Positions 26,501-39,753 of a DNA stretch of 64,000 nt are shown piece by piece. The DNA comes from Populus alba. Taxonomy: Eukaryota; Streptophyta; Magnoliopsida; Malpighiales; Salicaceae. Where the stretch lies: the NCBI RefSeq assembly GCF_005239225.2, contig NC_133296.1, forward strand, positions 930,001-994,000, given 5' to 3'. Position numbers and translations under genes: made by a program. Under the pieces are notes generated by a model, which did no database searches, had not been told where the DNA came from, and worked only from the letters and a program-made list of their open reading frames with translations. The first letter of the stretch is position 1. Every line of letters starts with the position of its first letter.

Positions 26501-29500
26501 GCTCCTGTATCATTTTATTGTCTCCTAGCTTTACATTTTTGGCTTTTGGCTTTCTAAGCATTTCAAAGGAGTAAACTGCTTAGAGAGAACTTTCAGTTAT
26601 ACAGCTTCTTGCTTTACAAGCAATTAACAACAAAAGAAATTGACATTTTTACATTCTATCCTTGATACAAAGAAACAAAAGACATAATATATTCAGAGGT
26701 CCTAGGGGGGCAACTTAGTAAGAAAACAGGTTTTACATAATCCCAAAGTGGATATTTGAACTAATACTAATCCCAAGTAACAAAGGGGCTGCAGAAACTA
26801 GGGGGGGTACTTGAAGGTTTCACATAACATCAAAACTCAATATAAATACGAGGTTTCCTCAACTACCATACACTTGAACTGTATAAAAGTAAAGTACTCA
26901 TTTAGATAAAAATCCATTTACCATTTCAGAGTAGCTTAAGTCATAAAGGTCCTCATCATGAGCCCAGTCATCCATGCTAAATTCTGGCAGTGAACGACAA
27001 CCATTTGCATAGAGCCATTGGCCCTTCTCAATTTTCCGGCAATTAGGGCATTGCATTGCACCCTTTACATTAAATGCTGAGCCGATGCAGTCTGAAGATC
27101 ACATGAAAAGATTAATTTCAACCATAGAAGAAAAAAACAAAAAAAATAATTGTCAAATACAAAGTCAGTGATGAAATACAAGTGAGCACATTGATGCACC
27201 ATTGTGTGGAAGGAATCTTGCTGGTGATCTCCAAAGAGAACAAAACAAACACAAGAACAGAGTGATGCCAAAACCCAAAACATAAAAGAAAAAATGCATC
27301 TCCATGCACTCAGTCACACAAATAATCACTGTTGATGCTCCTAATGGAAGACCATTGGGCCTGCGCTAAAACGCTGTAACGAGATTATTGTACATGCAAA
27401 ATTCATGACACAATTCCATGTTCTCCAACAAATGCTATCATGAATGTTCTCTTTGGTTTCCCTTCATAGACATTTGGTGTGATGTCCTTCACTCGTTTCA
27501 ATAACACGGTCAATTGATATTTAAATTTGATTTTGAATAGCAAAACAAAAATGGGCCTAGAAGAAATTATTGTTGTGAGATAATAAATTCTAAAGTTAGT
27601 ATTCCTGGATTGTACTGAGCATTGTTGTCAAAATCATGAGTTGACTTGTAAAATCAATCATATGAGTTAGCATGTATCTAACGTGTAAACTCAGACTAAA
27701 AACTCAAAAATCAGTAAAATCAGACTTCAATCGTGTAAAATCGGTAAACTCAACCAAAATCGTGCAAAATCACGATTTTCACCGGATTTTACGAGTTTAT
27801 AGGAAGTATAAATACTTCCAAATTAACTTCCATTTCTCAACCTTAGCCTATCAGCCGACACTACCACTCTCTGTCTCAAAACACCCTTTTTTTTCACTTT
27901 GTCTTATCGTCTCCTTTTCCTTCCTTTCTGTTTTGACATCAATTTTGGGGTCGGTGTAACTTTCAGGTTAGTGTTTCTTAAACTTCTTGTTATACTGTTG
28001 TTTTGATTTCCCTTTGCACCCTCCATTCTTTTACTGAAAGGGTCTTGTTTGGTTTTGTTTCGACTTGCTTCTCATGAAAGTACCTTGAATTCTTTTTTCT
28101 AAACAAGATTCTGGTTGATTTTGTTTCATTTCACAAGCATGGCTTTCTTTACTTTATTTAATTCCTGTATTTATGATGGTAGGTTAAATCTTTATAAAAT
28201 TACTGACCAACTAATTTTTTTAATATCCTAGTGGATCTCCCATTGTTTATTTATTATAAGTATTTTTCTATGTTCGTCATAGACATAGACATAGCTTTGA
28301 TTTGAGTATTTAAAGACTTTGGTAAAGACTAATGATGAAGCTTGTTATCTTTTTGGAGGAAGCTACATAGTATGTATACTAGTTGTTGCTAAGAGGATTC
28401 TAGCTTATAGCCAATTAAGGTATGCCTGTCTCCTTCTCCTTCCTTTTTGTTTACATTGTATTTTCCATGTAGTGCAAGGTTGCTAAAACACTTTTTTGAC
28501 ACAACCCTAAAATTGATGTCTAAACAGAGAGGAAGGAGAAGGAGACGATCAAATGAAGTAAAAAAAAAAAAAAATTGTGTTTTGAGAGAGAGTGGCAATG
28601 TTGGCTGGTGGACTAGGATTGAGAAAGGGGAGTTAATATGAAAGTATTTATACTTTCTATAAACTCGGGTGCAAAATCGTGATATTGCATGATTTTGACC
28701 GAGTTCACTGATTTTGCACGAGTAAAATCTGATTTTAATGTTTTTTGAGTTTTTAGTCCGAGTTTGCACATTAGATGCATGTTGACTTATAAAATCATAC
28801 GATTTTATGATTCCACTCATAATTTTAACAACAATATTGTCTTATCAGAAAAGCGTTTTTTACAACCTCAACCATGCCACAATATTACAAACCCAAAAAG
28901 GGTAGATTAATGAGAAGTTGAGGGTGGTGAGCAGCCTTAGTACACTAAACAAGATTACTTAGCGAAAGGCATTTCTCAATGGAGTAAGATTATGGATTTA
29001 GTATTTTCACGCTGTAAAAGTCTAAAAAATAAAATAAAAAATAAATCACATTAAGAGACTGCAGAAATCCTCACAAACTAAGCTATCCTCTGCACGCTCT
29101 GTCAAAGCATGACTTCTAATTACTAAGGTAACTTGAAGCGGTAAAATTTTTCATTCATTCTTACCTTTTTTCCTAATTCATAACCACCCCCCATTCTTTT
29201 CATGGCCGATGTCTCATGATCTCTGATTGCAAATTGCAAAATCTAAAATTCAACAGGGATACAAATCTAACTTCCAATTTCAAATAAGCATCACATCGGA
29301 TACCACAAAAATTCAACAACTTGATTTCAAAAGAAAGATCTACCAGGTGCAAATCATAAAATTATGGCCTCAAAACGATCACACATAATTCTATCTGCTA
29401 CTATCTAACAAGGAGCTGCAACCATTAATCACCATTCAGCCAGTAACTCAAAATCCAATCACACAAGAACCCAGAATTCAAAAAATACCCACGTAAGCAT

Positions 29501-29764
29501 CATTAAAAAAACATTGCTCCCAGATCTCAAAATTCCAAATCAAAACCAGAAAACACCAAAAACAAAACCTTTTAACATACCCAGATGAAACTGATGTCCA
29601 CATTGAAGCTTGGCCCATGATCGATCTCCATTGTCAGCAACCACTTCAAGACAAATCGAACATGAAACTGACCCTCCAAACGACTTGCCATTCAATCCTC
29701 CACCAACACCTCCTCCATCTCCATCGTCCACGATCACGTCATTTTCACTGTTCCCCAGCCCCAT
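23579..29764 (-). CDS. RING-H2 finger protein, probable E3 ubiquitin ligase
   Basis: Six exons on the reverse strand: 29764-29581, 27091-26922, 24992-24934, 24761-24736, 24633-24240 and 24044-23579. All have GT-AG ends and matching phases, giving 432 residues. The RING-H2 finger lies near the N-terminus: Cys35, Cys38, Cys55, His57, His60, Cys63, Cys76 and Cys79 (SCSICL, CGHQFHLDC, CPNCR). The finger is split by intron 1 between the zinc ligands. Then come a conserved YANGCRS segment and a long Ser/Pro-rich disordered region, with RARDRVQALQAYYQQ near the C-terminus. RING-H2 proteins bind E2 enzymes and ubiquitinate targets; the substrate is unknown. Intron 1 is 2.5 kb and carries a mobile element; intron 2 is 1.9 kb. 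The fourth exon is only 26 bp and was placed by phase and splice sites. Confidence 0.9.
27621..28835. mobile_element. 1.2 kb element with long terminal inverted repeats, in RING gene intron 1
   Basis: The termini read ATTGTTGTCAAAATCATGAG on the left and, reversed, ATTGTTGTTAAAATTATGAG on the right. The inverted similarity continues for roughly 330 bases on each side (about 27621-27960 and 28490-28835), down to phrases such as GTCTCCTTCTCCTTCC near the inner ends. No transposase is present in the 530 bp centre. Long inverted arms suggest a Mutator-like or foldback non-autonomous element. No clean target duplication was found (flanks GTACTGAGC and ATTGTCTTA differ), so the class is uncertain. 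Confidence 0.7.
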
Positions 29765-30811
29765 CTCACCAAACCCAAAACCTCAAGTCCTTCAATCTTC
29801 CTTCTTTCTCTACATAAATTAACACTGTTCGCTTTTCTTTCTTTTCCTAAATTACCCCACCAGAAAACAAAAACACAAAAACAAAACCAAAAGAAAAAAA
29901 CCAATAAATCAAGGATTCGATTACAGGTGAATTACAAGAGATTATGAGAAAAGGATTGTTTTTTTGGTTGATGGGTTTGAGTTTCCTGTTTCCTGTTTCC
30001 TGTTCCAGTTCTTCTCTCTTCTGTTGTTTTTGTTTCTGTGTTCTGTCTGTTGATTTATTTTATCTGATCTTTTGTAGGAAATTATATTGTGACCGTTAGA
30101 TTTTAGGCGAGGTTGAGGTTGCTGTTAGAGGGTAATAGTAACTGCTGTCTTAATGGAATGATGGACGGTTCAGATTTATTTGGGTTAAGTCTGTGGATTC
30201 TGGTTGTTGGATTTGGGTTGGTTCACATTGTTTTATTCTTTTCTTTTCTTTTTTTAACTCGAGTCATCAACTCTCTTGATCTCGAAGGTGAAATTGAACA
30301 AGAAACATGTTTTGGTCGGTGTCGCCACCGCCCAAGATTACATTGAAAATTTTTTTGGGTATAGATTATTTCGGTATTGTGAATTAATCAAGTTTTTTTA
30401 CTAAAATAAAACCGATTTAAATTTTTATTTTGAATAAAATAATATTATTTTAATAAAAATGTTTTAATTCAACATGGTCCGCTGAACCAGGTCGGTTTTT
30501 ATTATTAGGATAAAAAAATATATATGAAAATATTAGAAAGAAAAAAGTGGTCAACCAATCAGCAATCTTGTTGAGTTAACAAGAGTGATTTTTATATTTG
30601 GGTTTGGTTGAGAGTGGGTGGGTCAAGCGTGAAAAATGAGAACAATGGGAAGGGAGTTGTATTCGGATTTTGCTTGTTTGTAGTTTTGGGCTCTCGTTTA
30701 TAGAATTTTATTTATCTATTTAGTGATTTTTTTTTTCATGAGGGATATATATATATATAATCGTTAGATATTTTTAAAGTTGATGACTAAATTAACTTTT
30801 AGATCATGAAA

Positions 30812-30812
<1 letters not shown>

Positions 30813-30853
<41 letters not shown>
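30813..30853. repeat. (ATT)n microsatellite
   Basis: About 13 uninterrupted ATT units. A simple-sequence repeat, probably polymorphic between individuals. Confidence 0.9.
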
Positions 30854-30854
<1 letters not shown>

Positions 30855-31159
30855 GTAGGTGTTAGAACTATCTTATATCTATTTAATTAATTTTATGAGT
30901 TCTAAAATTAATAATTGTATAAATTTCTAGTTATAATTATATTAATATTTATATGATTTGAACTTAAAACAATAAATAAAATAAACTTTTTAATCTTAAA
31001 TTTTTATTACCAAACCATCTATTAAATAACCATAAAGATTTATTGTTAGTGTGGCGTGATCAGGAAGATCTACGAGGCCTTCATTTTCTTTCTTGTTTGT
31101 TGGCTGAAAATCTTCAATACCTATGAATTTGACAAAAGTACGAGAAGTTGCATGTGATG

Positions 31160-31330
31160 CGTTGTGTTTGAGATTATTGTAAAAATTATTTTTTATTTAA
31201 AAAATATATTAAAATAATATTTTTTTTATTTTAAAAAATTATTTTTAATATCAACACATATCAAAATAATTTTAAAATACCTTAATTTTTTTTAAAAAAA
31301 TACAATTAAATAAAAAAAATATTATCTTGG
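31160..31330. repeat. AT-rich MITE-like block
   Basis: Contains TTTAAAAAATATATTAAAAT and ATTTTTAATATCAACACAT, phrases that recur at about 22600, 32360, 43640 (reversed), 46060 and 60760. It belongs to the same Tourist-like family as the element at 43512-43728 but its ends are decayed. Confidence 0.45.
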
Positions 31331-32223
31331 ATGGCTAGCATATTAGGGATTAGTGTTGCTCCAGTAAATTTACGATGTGTGTTCTTATTGCAATTAGAAA
31401 TTTAGATCAGATCGCAAAAATAAAATTACTACAAACTTGTTTTTAGTATACAAATACCTCAAAATAGCATGTTCAATGAACAAACTAAAATATAATTATT
31501 TAGATTAGGTAAAAAAATATTTTGAATTATTTTGATGTGTTAATTTTAAAAATAATTTTTTAAAAATAAAAAAAAATATCATTTTAATGTATTTTAATAT
31601 GAAAAACATTTTTAAAAATAATCATAATTACACTTCCAATCATGCTCTAGTTATTTAGTGGATCCATACAAAGTAAATCTAGGATTTAAGGTCATTAGCA
31701 GCTGCATGCCAGCTCATGTGTTAATCATAAACCGGTAATCATTATCATTTTTTTAGTGTTTAATTATTATTTAAAAAAAAATCAATAAAAATAGAGAAAA
31801 CATGTATTTATATATATCTTCTATTTTGATAAATTTTAATTTAAAAATTGTCACACAAAACAAATTTATTTTATATATTTATTTTTGTATTTCCAATCAA
31901 ATGTATTTCTATCTTCTTTAATTTCAAATATTAAAGTGAATTTAATTAATGAACTACAAACTATATTAAAAAAGATTTATATGTTTGAAATGTGTAAAGT
32001 GTTTTTAAAGAGTATTTTTAATTAAAAATATATTAAAATAATATTTTTTATTTTTAATATCAATACAATAAAATTATTATAAACCATATAAAATAACAAT
32101 AATTTATTTATTTTTTAATTTAAAAAGAGATTTGAAACATAAAACGTCGCACCTAATTCAACATACTAACAAAAAAAAAATCTAATTCAATGCACCGTCG
32201 CATTGTACCTTGTAAGATGCTGA

Positions 32224-35200
32224 TTAGTGAAAGCAACAAGTTATTGGAGAGAGGGGTCAGCATAAATCAACCCATCAATCCCTACTTCCTTTCATATTTT
32301 TTCTTTTGTTGATGTTTGATTTGTTTATGGGTTATGTTTGTTTAAAAGTGTAGTTGTGATTATTTTATAAATATTTTTATTTAAAAATATATTAAAATAA
32401 TATTTTTTATTTTTTAAAAAATAATTTTTAATATCAACACATTAAAATAATTTAAAATCATTAAAAAATATATTAATTTTAAAAACAAATTAAAATTTAA
32501 TTTTTTTTAAAAATAATTTTAAAACATAAAAATAAATAGGAGTTAGTTATCAATCCTGGAGTCTGAGTAAAATTCATTCCTAAAAATTGAGTTTTTGGGT
32601 TTTGAAAATGAATATTAGTTTAAAATAAATAAATAAACTTAATATAAATTAAAAATCCATACTCCATCCATTTCACTTATGGATATAAGTTGTTTTCAAT
32701 ATCATAAAATTTATTTTCCTCTGGTACAGATTATACCCATATTAAAATGGCCTCCACATGGGCGTAGGAGTACACTCGCAAATTGCAGAACAGAGCATGC
32801 CTGGAAGATCACATCCAGATGTCCATATGGAATGCATAACTGGTAGTTGGCCCGCAGACATGCCTGCCACCCACACCCAAGCTTCCATTCCTCTTCTACT
32901 TCTAATCTCTGTGTCGGCCATGGAATTTGGTTGAACATGACAGGTTGACTTGACCTCTGTCCTCCCCAAGGAAACTTCTTGCGTGGCTCTGTTTTTCTTC
33001 TCGTTTCCACCTTGCCGTGCCTGATCTGGGAATTGACCCGGAAAACAAATTGGGTGGCTAGCTTACCAAACCAAGTTAGATTCAACAGTCCTGTCGGATT
33101 TTAAACAAATAAACACATGTAGAATATAATACATCAATAATAAATTTGTTTTCTTTGTCATTATTTAGAACTCAAATTCGATACATTAAGAAAAAAACAA
33201 ATATATTTACCACAGAATAAGATTCAAGAAAACATGGATCGAATATGAGTCAGATTAATGGATGGTGAGAAGGAGAGTATAAGATTCGGAACATCCATTG
33301 ATTTCTCTGGTTATTAGTTTCAAGCACAAGAACATGGCCTCAGCCCTCGTCCATAATTTGCTTGCAGATTCATGTGTGAACCTTGCGTTGCCAGCTTAGA
33401 ACATGGCAGCTCTTGGATGCTCTGTCACATAGCTGGCCCAATGAAGAGTTGGACTTTGTATGGATCGAAAAAAGAAGAAGAAAAGCCTTTGACTCGGTGA
33501 TTCTCTGTGGTGGGACAAGGAAGATGAAAGCAGCAGCAGCACTTTACATTTGCAGAAAAACAAGTTACTGGGCAAAACCATAAATAATATTTTTTAAAAT
33601 ATTTTTTTAACCACAAAAGCAAACACAATAAGAATCTTCAAAGACATACACTGTTAAATTTGAGTCAGTAAAGTATCCTAAGACATCGCTATGAAATGTC
33701 GTTATACAGAACATTCAACAGATGAAGTCCAGAAACATCCCAAAAGGCAAACTATGTTGTCTGCGCAGTCTGTCTAGATCTTCACCACTGTTGTAACAAT
33801 AAAATTAATAAATAAAGAAGTGCCTAGATTTCAAATGAACATGCTCAAAATTAAAAAATAAATAAATAAAATCTTTCTGATTCTCGAAGAACAGGGATAG
33901 TCGTGAGACCATGCTGTCTACATTTGTGAACTTTATTCATAGAAAATATCATACTTAAAAAATCTGATTTTTAACTCGACTTTATGTTTTATAAAATTAA
34001 TAATAATAATAAAAAAAATAATTGCTTGCAAGGCGCATAATCAACTCAATATCAATGTTTTTTTTTTAATAAATTGCAAGCAATCTTTCTTAAATAAAAA
34101 ATTATTATAATCTTAAAAGTAAATTTAAAATAAAACATTTAAATAAAATCTCAGTATTTTTCACATGATTGAAGAAAAAATATTTATAAATGTTATACAA
34201 TTATATAAAAAAATTAAAAATCTTGAAAAACATAAATTTTATGTTAAATAAATATTCATGATATTTTTTTCATAGTAGACATATATTAACTGAAAAAAAT
34301 GTTAAAATTCCCATAAAACCTACAGTGTTATTTGAAAAAGATAACAAAATCGAATAATAATTTCTTATGTTACATTTAAATCTAAATCCAAAAAGATAAA
34401 AGCAAAAAAATAGATACAAAGGCCAGCCTGGTCCGTGTGGCCCAACACACTTTCTGATTCTTTGTTTTCTGCTTTTGACCATCGAGCAATTAAAGTATTC
34501 CATCAGTCCATTGCCATTGTACCATCTGACAGGAAGTATTCTTTGGAGTCCTGATATGATAATGCACGCAGATAATGAGTCACTATAGCACTCCCTTGAA
34601 GCACCAGCTGTATCTTTCAAAAAGCACAAGCAAACCACCATGAAGGACCACAGCATGCAGCCTGCAAATTGAGTGAACCATCCTGAAGCTCCTCAATGCT
34701 AAATTCTAACAGGATGATTGTTCAGTGTAGTGTTTCAGAAGTGCTGGCTATCTTATATGAACTAGAATAATGGAATGGGAAAAAAGAAGAGTAAAACTAG
34801 ATGAACAGATCTGGCAAATGCATACAATTTATACAGAGAGCTGTTGAATGGTGAAGTTGAGGTCGCGTTCCCAATGTCCTTTGTCCTTTTTTTCTGATAG
34901 CCATACTTTCTGCAGCCTTGGTGTGCTTGAGATTCCCGGGGAAAAAGTCTTCATCTTTGGACAATTTGTCACAATTACTTCTGTCAAAGAGGGGAATTTG
35001 AAGGTGAAATTTATAGAGCAAAAGCTAGTGAGGCTTGCTAAACAATCAAGTTTCAGACTTTTCAATTTCCTGAAAATGATCTCATTTCCTGCTTCATCTC
35101 CCTTGCTTGCTACAATTTCTGTCACCATTTGGCATTCCCTTATACTCATTGCAGAGAGTTGCACAAGACTTCTGGCAGTTGAGGTTGTGACCAAGTATTT

Positions 35201-37855
35201 CAATGCTTTGCAATCCCATACATGCAAAGCTGTTAGATTTCCGAAAGATGATGCAGATGGTGCTAAATTGATCAAACTGTCACAACTCGTTACTTCCAGA
35301 GTTTCAAGATTTTGAAGAAGCTGGTCCACTCGGAGATCTTGGTTCCAAATTTTCTCCAAATCTGGAAGACTATAAAGTTTCAAGTATAGTATCCTAGCAA
35401 GAGTATGTTCCTCCTCATCAACAAGTCGACATGGGAACAGCTCTTTGAAATAACCATTAGTTACAAGAAGCTTTTCCATATTCTGGAATCTATGCATCAT
35501 ACCAAATGGAAATTCAGCCGATTTATCATGAAAGCATTGCAGCTCAAGAACTCTTATTTTGTGAAAGAGGTCTGCTGGAAACTGGCCTTGACATACCTTT
35601 GCCGCATCTTTACTGTTTAGCGATAGTTCTTCCAAGTTGGGGATGATCTGGAAATCGAATGCACAAATGCAAGCTAAATATGAAAAGCCAAAGGTAGTAG
35701 ATATAGCAGTTTTTACAGCACATTCAATAAACAGGCCAGTCCCTTTCCACTGCCGACAAGTCTTATTGGTGCTTAAAAGTTAAATTTTCTTAGCACTATT
35801 ATGGTTAATGATGTTCTAACATTTCCTGTTGCTTCACTCTTTTAGAGCGTTGTTGTAGATTCAGGTTCCAGTTGTAGGGGATTGCTAGGTTCATTATCTC
35901 AAGAATTTTGATTTGGTCCAGGTAGATGCAATCACGTTAGTACAAGTTTGTGCCTCTGGGTTTTTACTACAATATCCTATCCTATTGCTTCTTGTTGTGG
36001 GTTCTAAAGTGAACTAGTAGAATTCAATTTTTGGGAGAAGTGTTGTCTTTATTGAATTTTCTTCATAGATTGCATATCTGATTCAAAACCAAAAAAGATG
36101 ATGATTGGGTAGAATTAAAGGCCAAAATGCAAGCATTACAAGCAGATTTGCCTTTGCATCTTAGCTAATTCTTGTCTAAAGTTCTTGTAGACATGGCATT
36201 ATCAAAGGAATAGGTTAGAGTTTAATAATACAAGGAAAAAATGTTCCTATTTTGCACAGCTAGCTAGGTCTAGCTTGAACTATCTTGCCAGGCGGCAAGA
36301 GTAACTTTTCGGTTTCTTAATGGTGTCATGTAAGCCTAGGGGACCCGCACAGAGAATGTTCTGTATTTTTTAACATAACTCATTGAAGGCATTAATGTTT
36401 AGAACTGTTAGTGAACATCCATAGGATAATGCTCAAGCTCATACCTTTTCAAATGAGAAAAGCGGTTGCTGAACTTGGATCTCAAGTTGGTCCTGTGTAC
36501 AAGCTCCTTGGGTGCTCTGGAGCTCCGAATCAAATACCAGCACTTCGTGGCAAAGATACACGTCTATTTTCTTTAATACCGGCCACTCTGAAGTGTGTCT
36601 TCCTGGGTAGAAACTCCTGAGTTTGGGCAATTTCCAGAGAATGAAGGAGGTTGTTTTAGGAAAAACAAACTTTAGTTCTTCTCCTAGTCTTTCTTCCTCA
36701 GCAACAATTTCCTCCACCCCACAACTAGTTAGTTTAAGCTCTTCGAGTTGTGAAAGGCCTAAGGCTACAGAGGTTGGGAAGAGGCTTTTTAGACTTGGAC
36801 AATTCCAAGCATCCACTAAATGAAGGTTTTGAAAAGAGAGAATTCCATGGGGATTTGTATTCCACACTTTCTTCAATTTTGGCAGGTTATATACATACAT
36901 ATCTCTCAACTTAAACGCTGTTACAGCATGGGATTCTTTTTCATTCATCAGAGATCTGAGATCAAACACCTCTTCCAGTGAAGAACAATCATCTACCTCC
37001 AGGTGGACCAAATTATGAAATCTTCTCAGCATATTGGGTGGGAAAATATTCAACAATTTGTTTGCTTGTTTTACCTTCAGCACCTTGAGCTTGCTAAAGG
37101 AATCTGAATGGAATTCAGTGTGCCATATCATAGTCAAATTATCCATGCCAAGAATGTGCAGTTTCTCTATGTTAGAGAATGCAACCTAAGAAATCAATTC
37201 CATCATGTCAGTAAGCAAATGACAAGAAAATTAAATTTCAGGTGTTCAAAAGCAAATGTTGAACTGAGGTTGGGGACTGTAGGACTAACAGGAAAAGAAG
37301 AAGAAAAGGACTCACTTTTTCATCAAAGAGAGTTGAGTTTGTTTCTTCAAACTGATTGTTGGCTACTGCATCTGTGCTTAATGAATTAGAGATGAAGGTC
37401 TTCAGTGCAGGGCAATTCTCTATCCGCAGTTCTATCAAGGAGGAGCATTCGATTAAGTGACTAGTGCAGAATCTTGTGAGATTTGGAAGGCCCTTAAGCT
37501 TGAGGAATTGTAGCTTTGGAAACATCATTCCTCTCACATTTTCTTCTTCTCCTAATCCGTTCTTAATTATTATTTCTTCCATAGGCGTGCAATCACATAG
37601 CTCAAGCCTTTTGAGTTGAGCAAGACTTCCAACCATAGAAGAAGTAAATAAATACTTTAGATTTCCACAGCCCTCGACTGTCAAACTTGTTAACCTCGGA
37701 AACCAATAGGACAGTTCTCCTGGTTGGTCTTGCCATATCTTCTCAACTTTGATAGAGGACAGTTTTAGGTCTTCCAAATTGGGGAATTCAACCTGCATGC
37801 ACAACTTTTGCTTCATCATCAAGTTCTTTTCATTCGTCAAAATGAGAATGATACT
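32224..37855. repeat. segmental duplication, copy A
   Basis: This segment recurs in direct orientation at 45898-60097 (copy B). From 34829 to 37855 the offset is constantly 22,242 bases, so there is no net length change over 3 kb. Copy A keeps about 400 bases (roughly 32450-32860) that B lacks. B carries an 8.8 kb retrotransposon and about 215 bases near 55372-55590 that A lacks. The duplicated part covers the 3' end and the last three exons of the CC-NBS-LRR gene. Confidence 0.92.
32325..32530. repeat. AT-rich MITE-like block in copy A
   Basis: Starts GTTTGTTTAAAAGTGTAGTTG and carries the family phrases ATATTAAAATAATATTTTTT and TTTTTAATATCAACACATT. The left part persists in copy B at about 46010-46105, so this insertion predates the duplication. 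Family assignment is by resemblance only. Confidence 0.45.
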
Positions 37856-39501
37856 CCATTTTATGCCAAAGTCATTAAAATAAAGCAAACCTTTTTGTTA
37901 AAAAGTGTCATGGGAGTCCCAAGCTCATTGTCAGATGCAATTTCATTGGACCTGACACCAGTGATTAACGGCTCCGGACTGGTCTGTGATATGGAAGCTG
38001 CATTCGATTTGCAGGAAACGCTTGTGAATTGGGGTAGATATTCCAGTGTCAGTGTTCGTAGTTGAGTCAACTTGATTGCTTCATCTTCGTCAGCTCCGCC
38101 TCCACTTTCCTCAGCAAGAATCACTTCCATGATTTTGCAATCAATTATGCTGATCTCTTCCAGTTGCAAAAGGCCTCTTTCCACGTGCAACGAAAAAAGA
38201 TTCTTCAACATTGGACATCTTTCCACCTTCAAAATTCTTAAGTTGCTAAATGACTCTGACACAGGTTGACTATTACAAATCTTCTCCAACTTACTCAAAT
38301 TGTCAAGAGACAAAGACTCCAGGAGTGGAAAAGCAATAGAAGGACTTAACATCGTCGAGTCGACAATATATCGAATCTCAAGACTATTTTGGATATGGAG
38401 ATGCTTCAAACGAGGAAATCCTTGCCCATCTAATTCATAGGAAACACTTTTAACACCCTTTAGTCCATCTAAATGTAGATCTTCAGTTCTCTTCAGCAAC
38501 AGTTGGATCCCCTCCTCCGATTGAATGCTTGCACTGATCTTCAGTTTCATTGTTGTTGAAGTTTCACGCTTGCTGGACCAGTCCCACCCTTCTCCGATCA
38601 AAATTTTAAATCTTTCCAATTTTTTGGAGAAGAAGTCTCTGGGAAGAATCATAGGATCTGTAATGTGTAAGTATAAAGTGCTTAGATTTGGCAGATATTT
38701 CAGCTCAGCCAGGCTAGCATTGTTTCTTTGACTATCTAGTCCTTCAATCCCCCATTGCAAAAAGCTGTTCTCCATGTTCAAGTCCTCTAGTTGGGTCAAG
38801 CATGACAGCACATTTGGCGGAATCATTTCAAGGCTTGGATTGTTACTCAAATCCAGAAGTTGCAGATGAGTCAATTGCCCAATTTCTCTCGGCAGCCGAA
38901 CAATGTTAGAGCCTATTAAGCTGAGAACTTTTAACATCTTTAGCTCTCCGATCATAGCTATATCTTTCAAACCACAACTATCCAGACACAATGTTTGAAG
39001 CTTTTCGAGAAATTGAAGTGAGGAAGGTAGTGTTGGAAGTTGCACATCTGTCATATCCACAAGTTGGAGAGTTTTTGTTCCCTTAAACAGACTGTCTGGG
39101 ATTTTGAGCGAGGGGTCTCCATTATACAGTATAAACGACTCAGCTTTTGGACAGTTCAATACTTCAGGAAGTCCAGGAATTTTGCTACGCGGCAAAGAGA
39201 TAGCACTGCACTGTTCAAGCATAGCTGGCCATTCTTTTAATACAGTGCCAGATGCTAATGTGAAGACATGATGATCCCTCGAAGCTACGGAGGCAGCAAA
39301 ACAATGAACAACATCATGCATTTTGACTTTTCCATCTGCGCCACCTGGTAGCAACAAACAAGAGGCTTTGAGGTCATTGACCAATTTATGTAGTCTATTT
39401 CTTGCTTCTGCCAAAGTACTGATACGTTTAAACAATCCCAGACCAACGGTATATTTCAGTAAGTCAAAGATTGCAATGCTGTGAGGTTCAAGTTGTCCAC
39501 A

Positions 39502-39522
39502 AAGTAAGAATACTGACCTGAT
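39502..39522. repeat. 21 bp flanking duplication, left side of the retroelement
   Basis: AAGTAAGAATAC-Y-GACCTGAT occurs here with T at Y and again at 40769-40789 with C. It encodes the same seven residues (IRSVFLL) of the resistance gene on both sides. Copia integrases normally make 5 bp duplications, so 21 bp is unusual. Confidence 0.9.
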
Positions 39523-39753
39523 TGTTGACAAGAAGTAATTCTTGGTTTAGAAAATATTACAAATCAGGAAAACTAGAGATTAGGAACAAGTTTAGGAAAG
39601 ATTTTAATACATTTTTATTTTTAGTTTTCCATCCTTAAAAAGGATTTATTGTACATGTATACATATAAGTTCTATGCAATAATAATAATAATAAAAAAAA
39701 CACAATGAATTGATATAAACAATTATCTCTAAACTACCTAGATATTATTGACA
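39523..39753 (+). repeat. 5' LTR of the Copia derivative
   Basis: 231 bp, bounded by TG...CA, with the phrase GGATTTATTGTACATGTATA shared with the other LTR. It contains an AATAATAATAAT run that makes it longer than its partner. Confidence 0.85.

Larger units (their letters stand above)
29765..32220. other. RING gene upstream region and AT-rich repeats
   Basis: Bases 29765-30110 are the likely 5' UTR and promoter of the RING gene. The rest is AT-rich with no gene. An (ATT)n microsatellite lies at 30813-30853. AT-rich MITE-like blocks lie at about 31160-31330 and, in the opposite orientation, 31500-31645. Another partial copy lies at 32000-32100. A short open frame at 30113-30346 (+) has no support. 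Confidence 0.45.

Noticed and set aside
27612..28844. A 9 bp Mutator-type target duplication around the long-TIR element
   Set aside because: The flanks GTACTGAGC and ATTGTCTTA do not match, so the superfamily was left open.
34848..35315. 155-codon forward frame opposite the LRR exon, repeated at 57090-57557
   Set aside because: It is the antisense of the last LRR exon. Conservation between copies follows from the real gene on the other strand.
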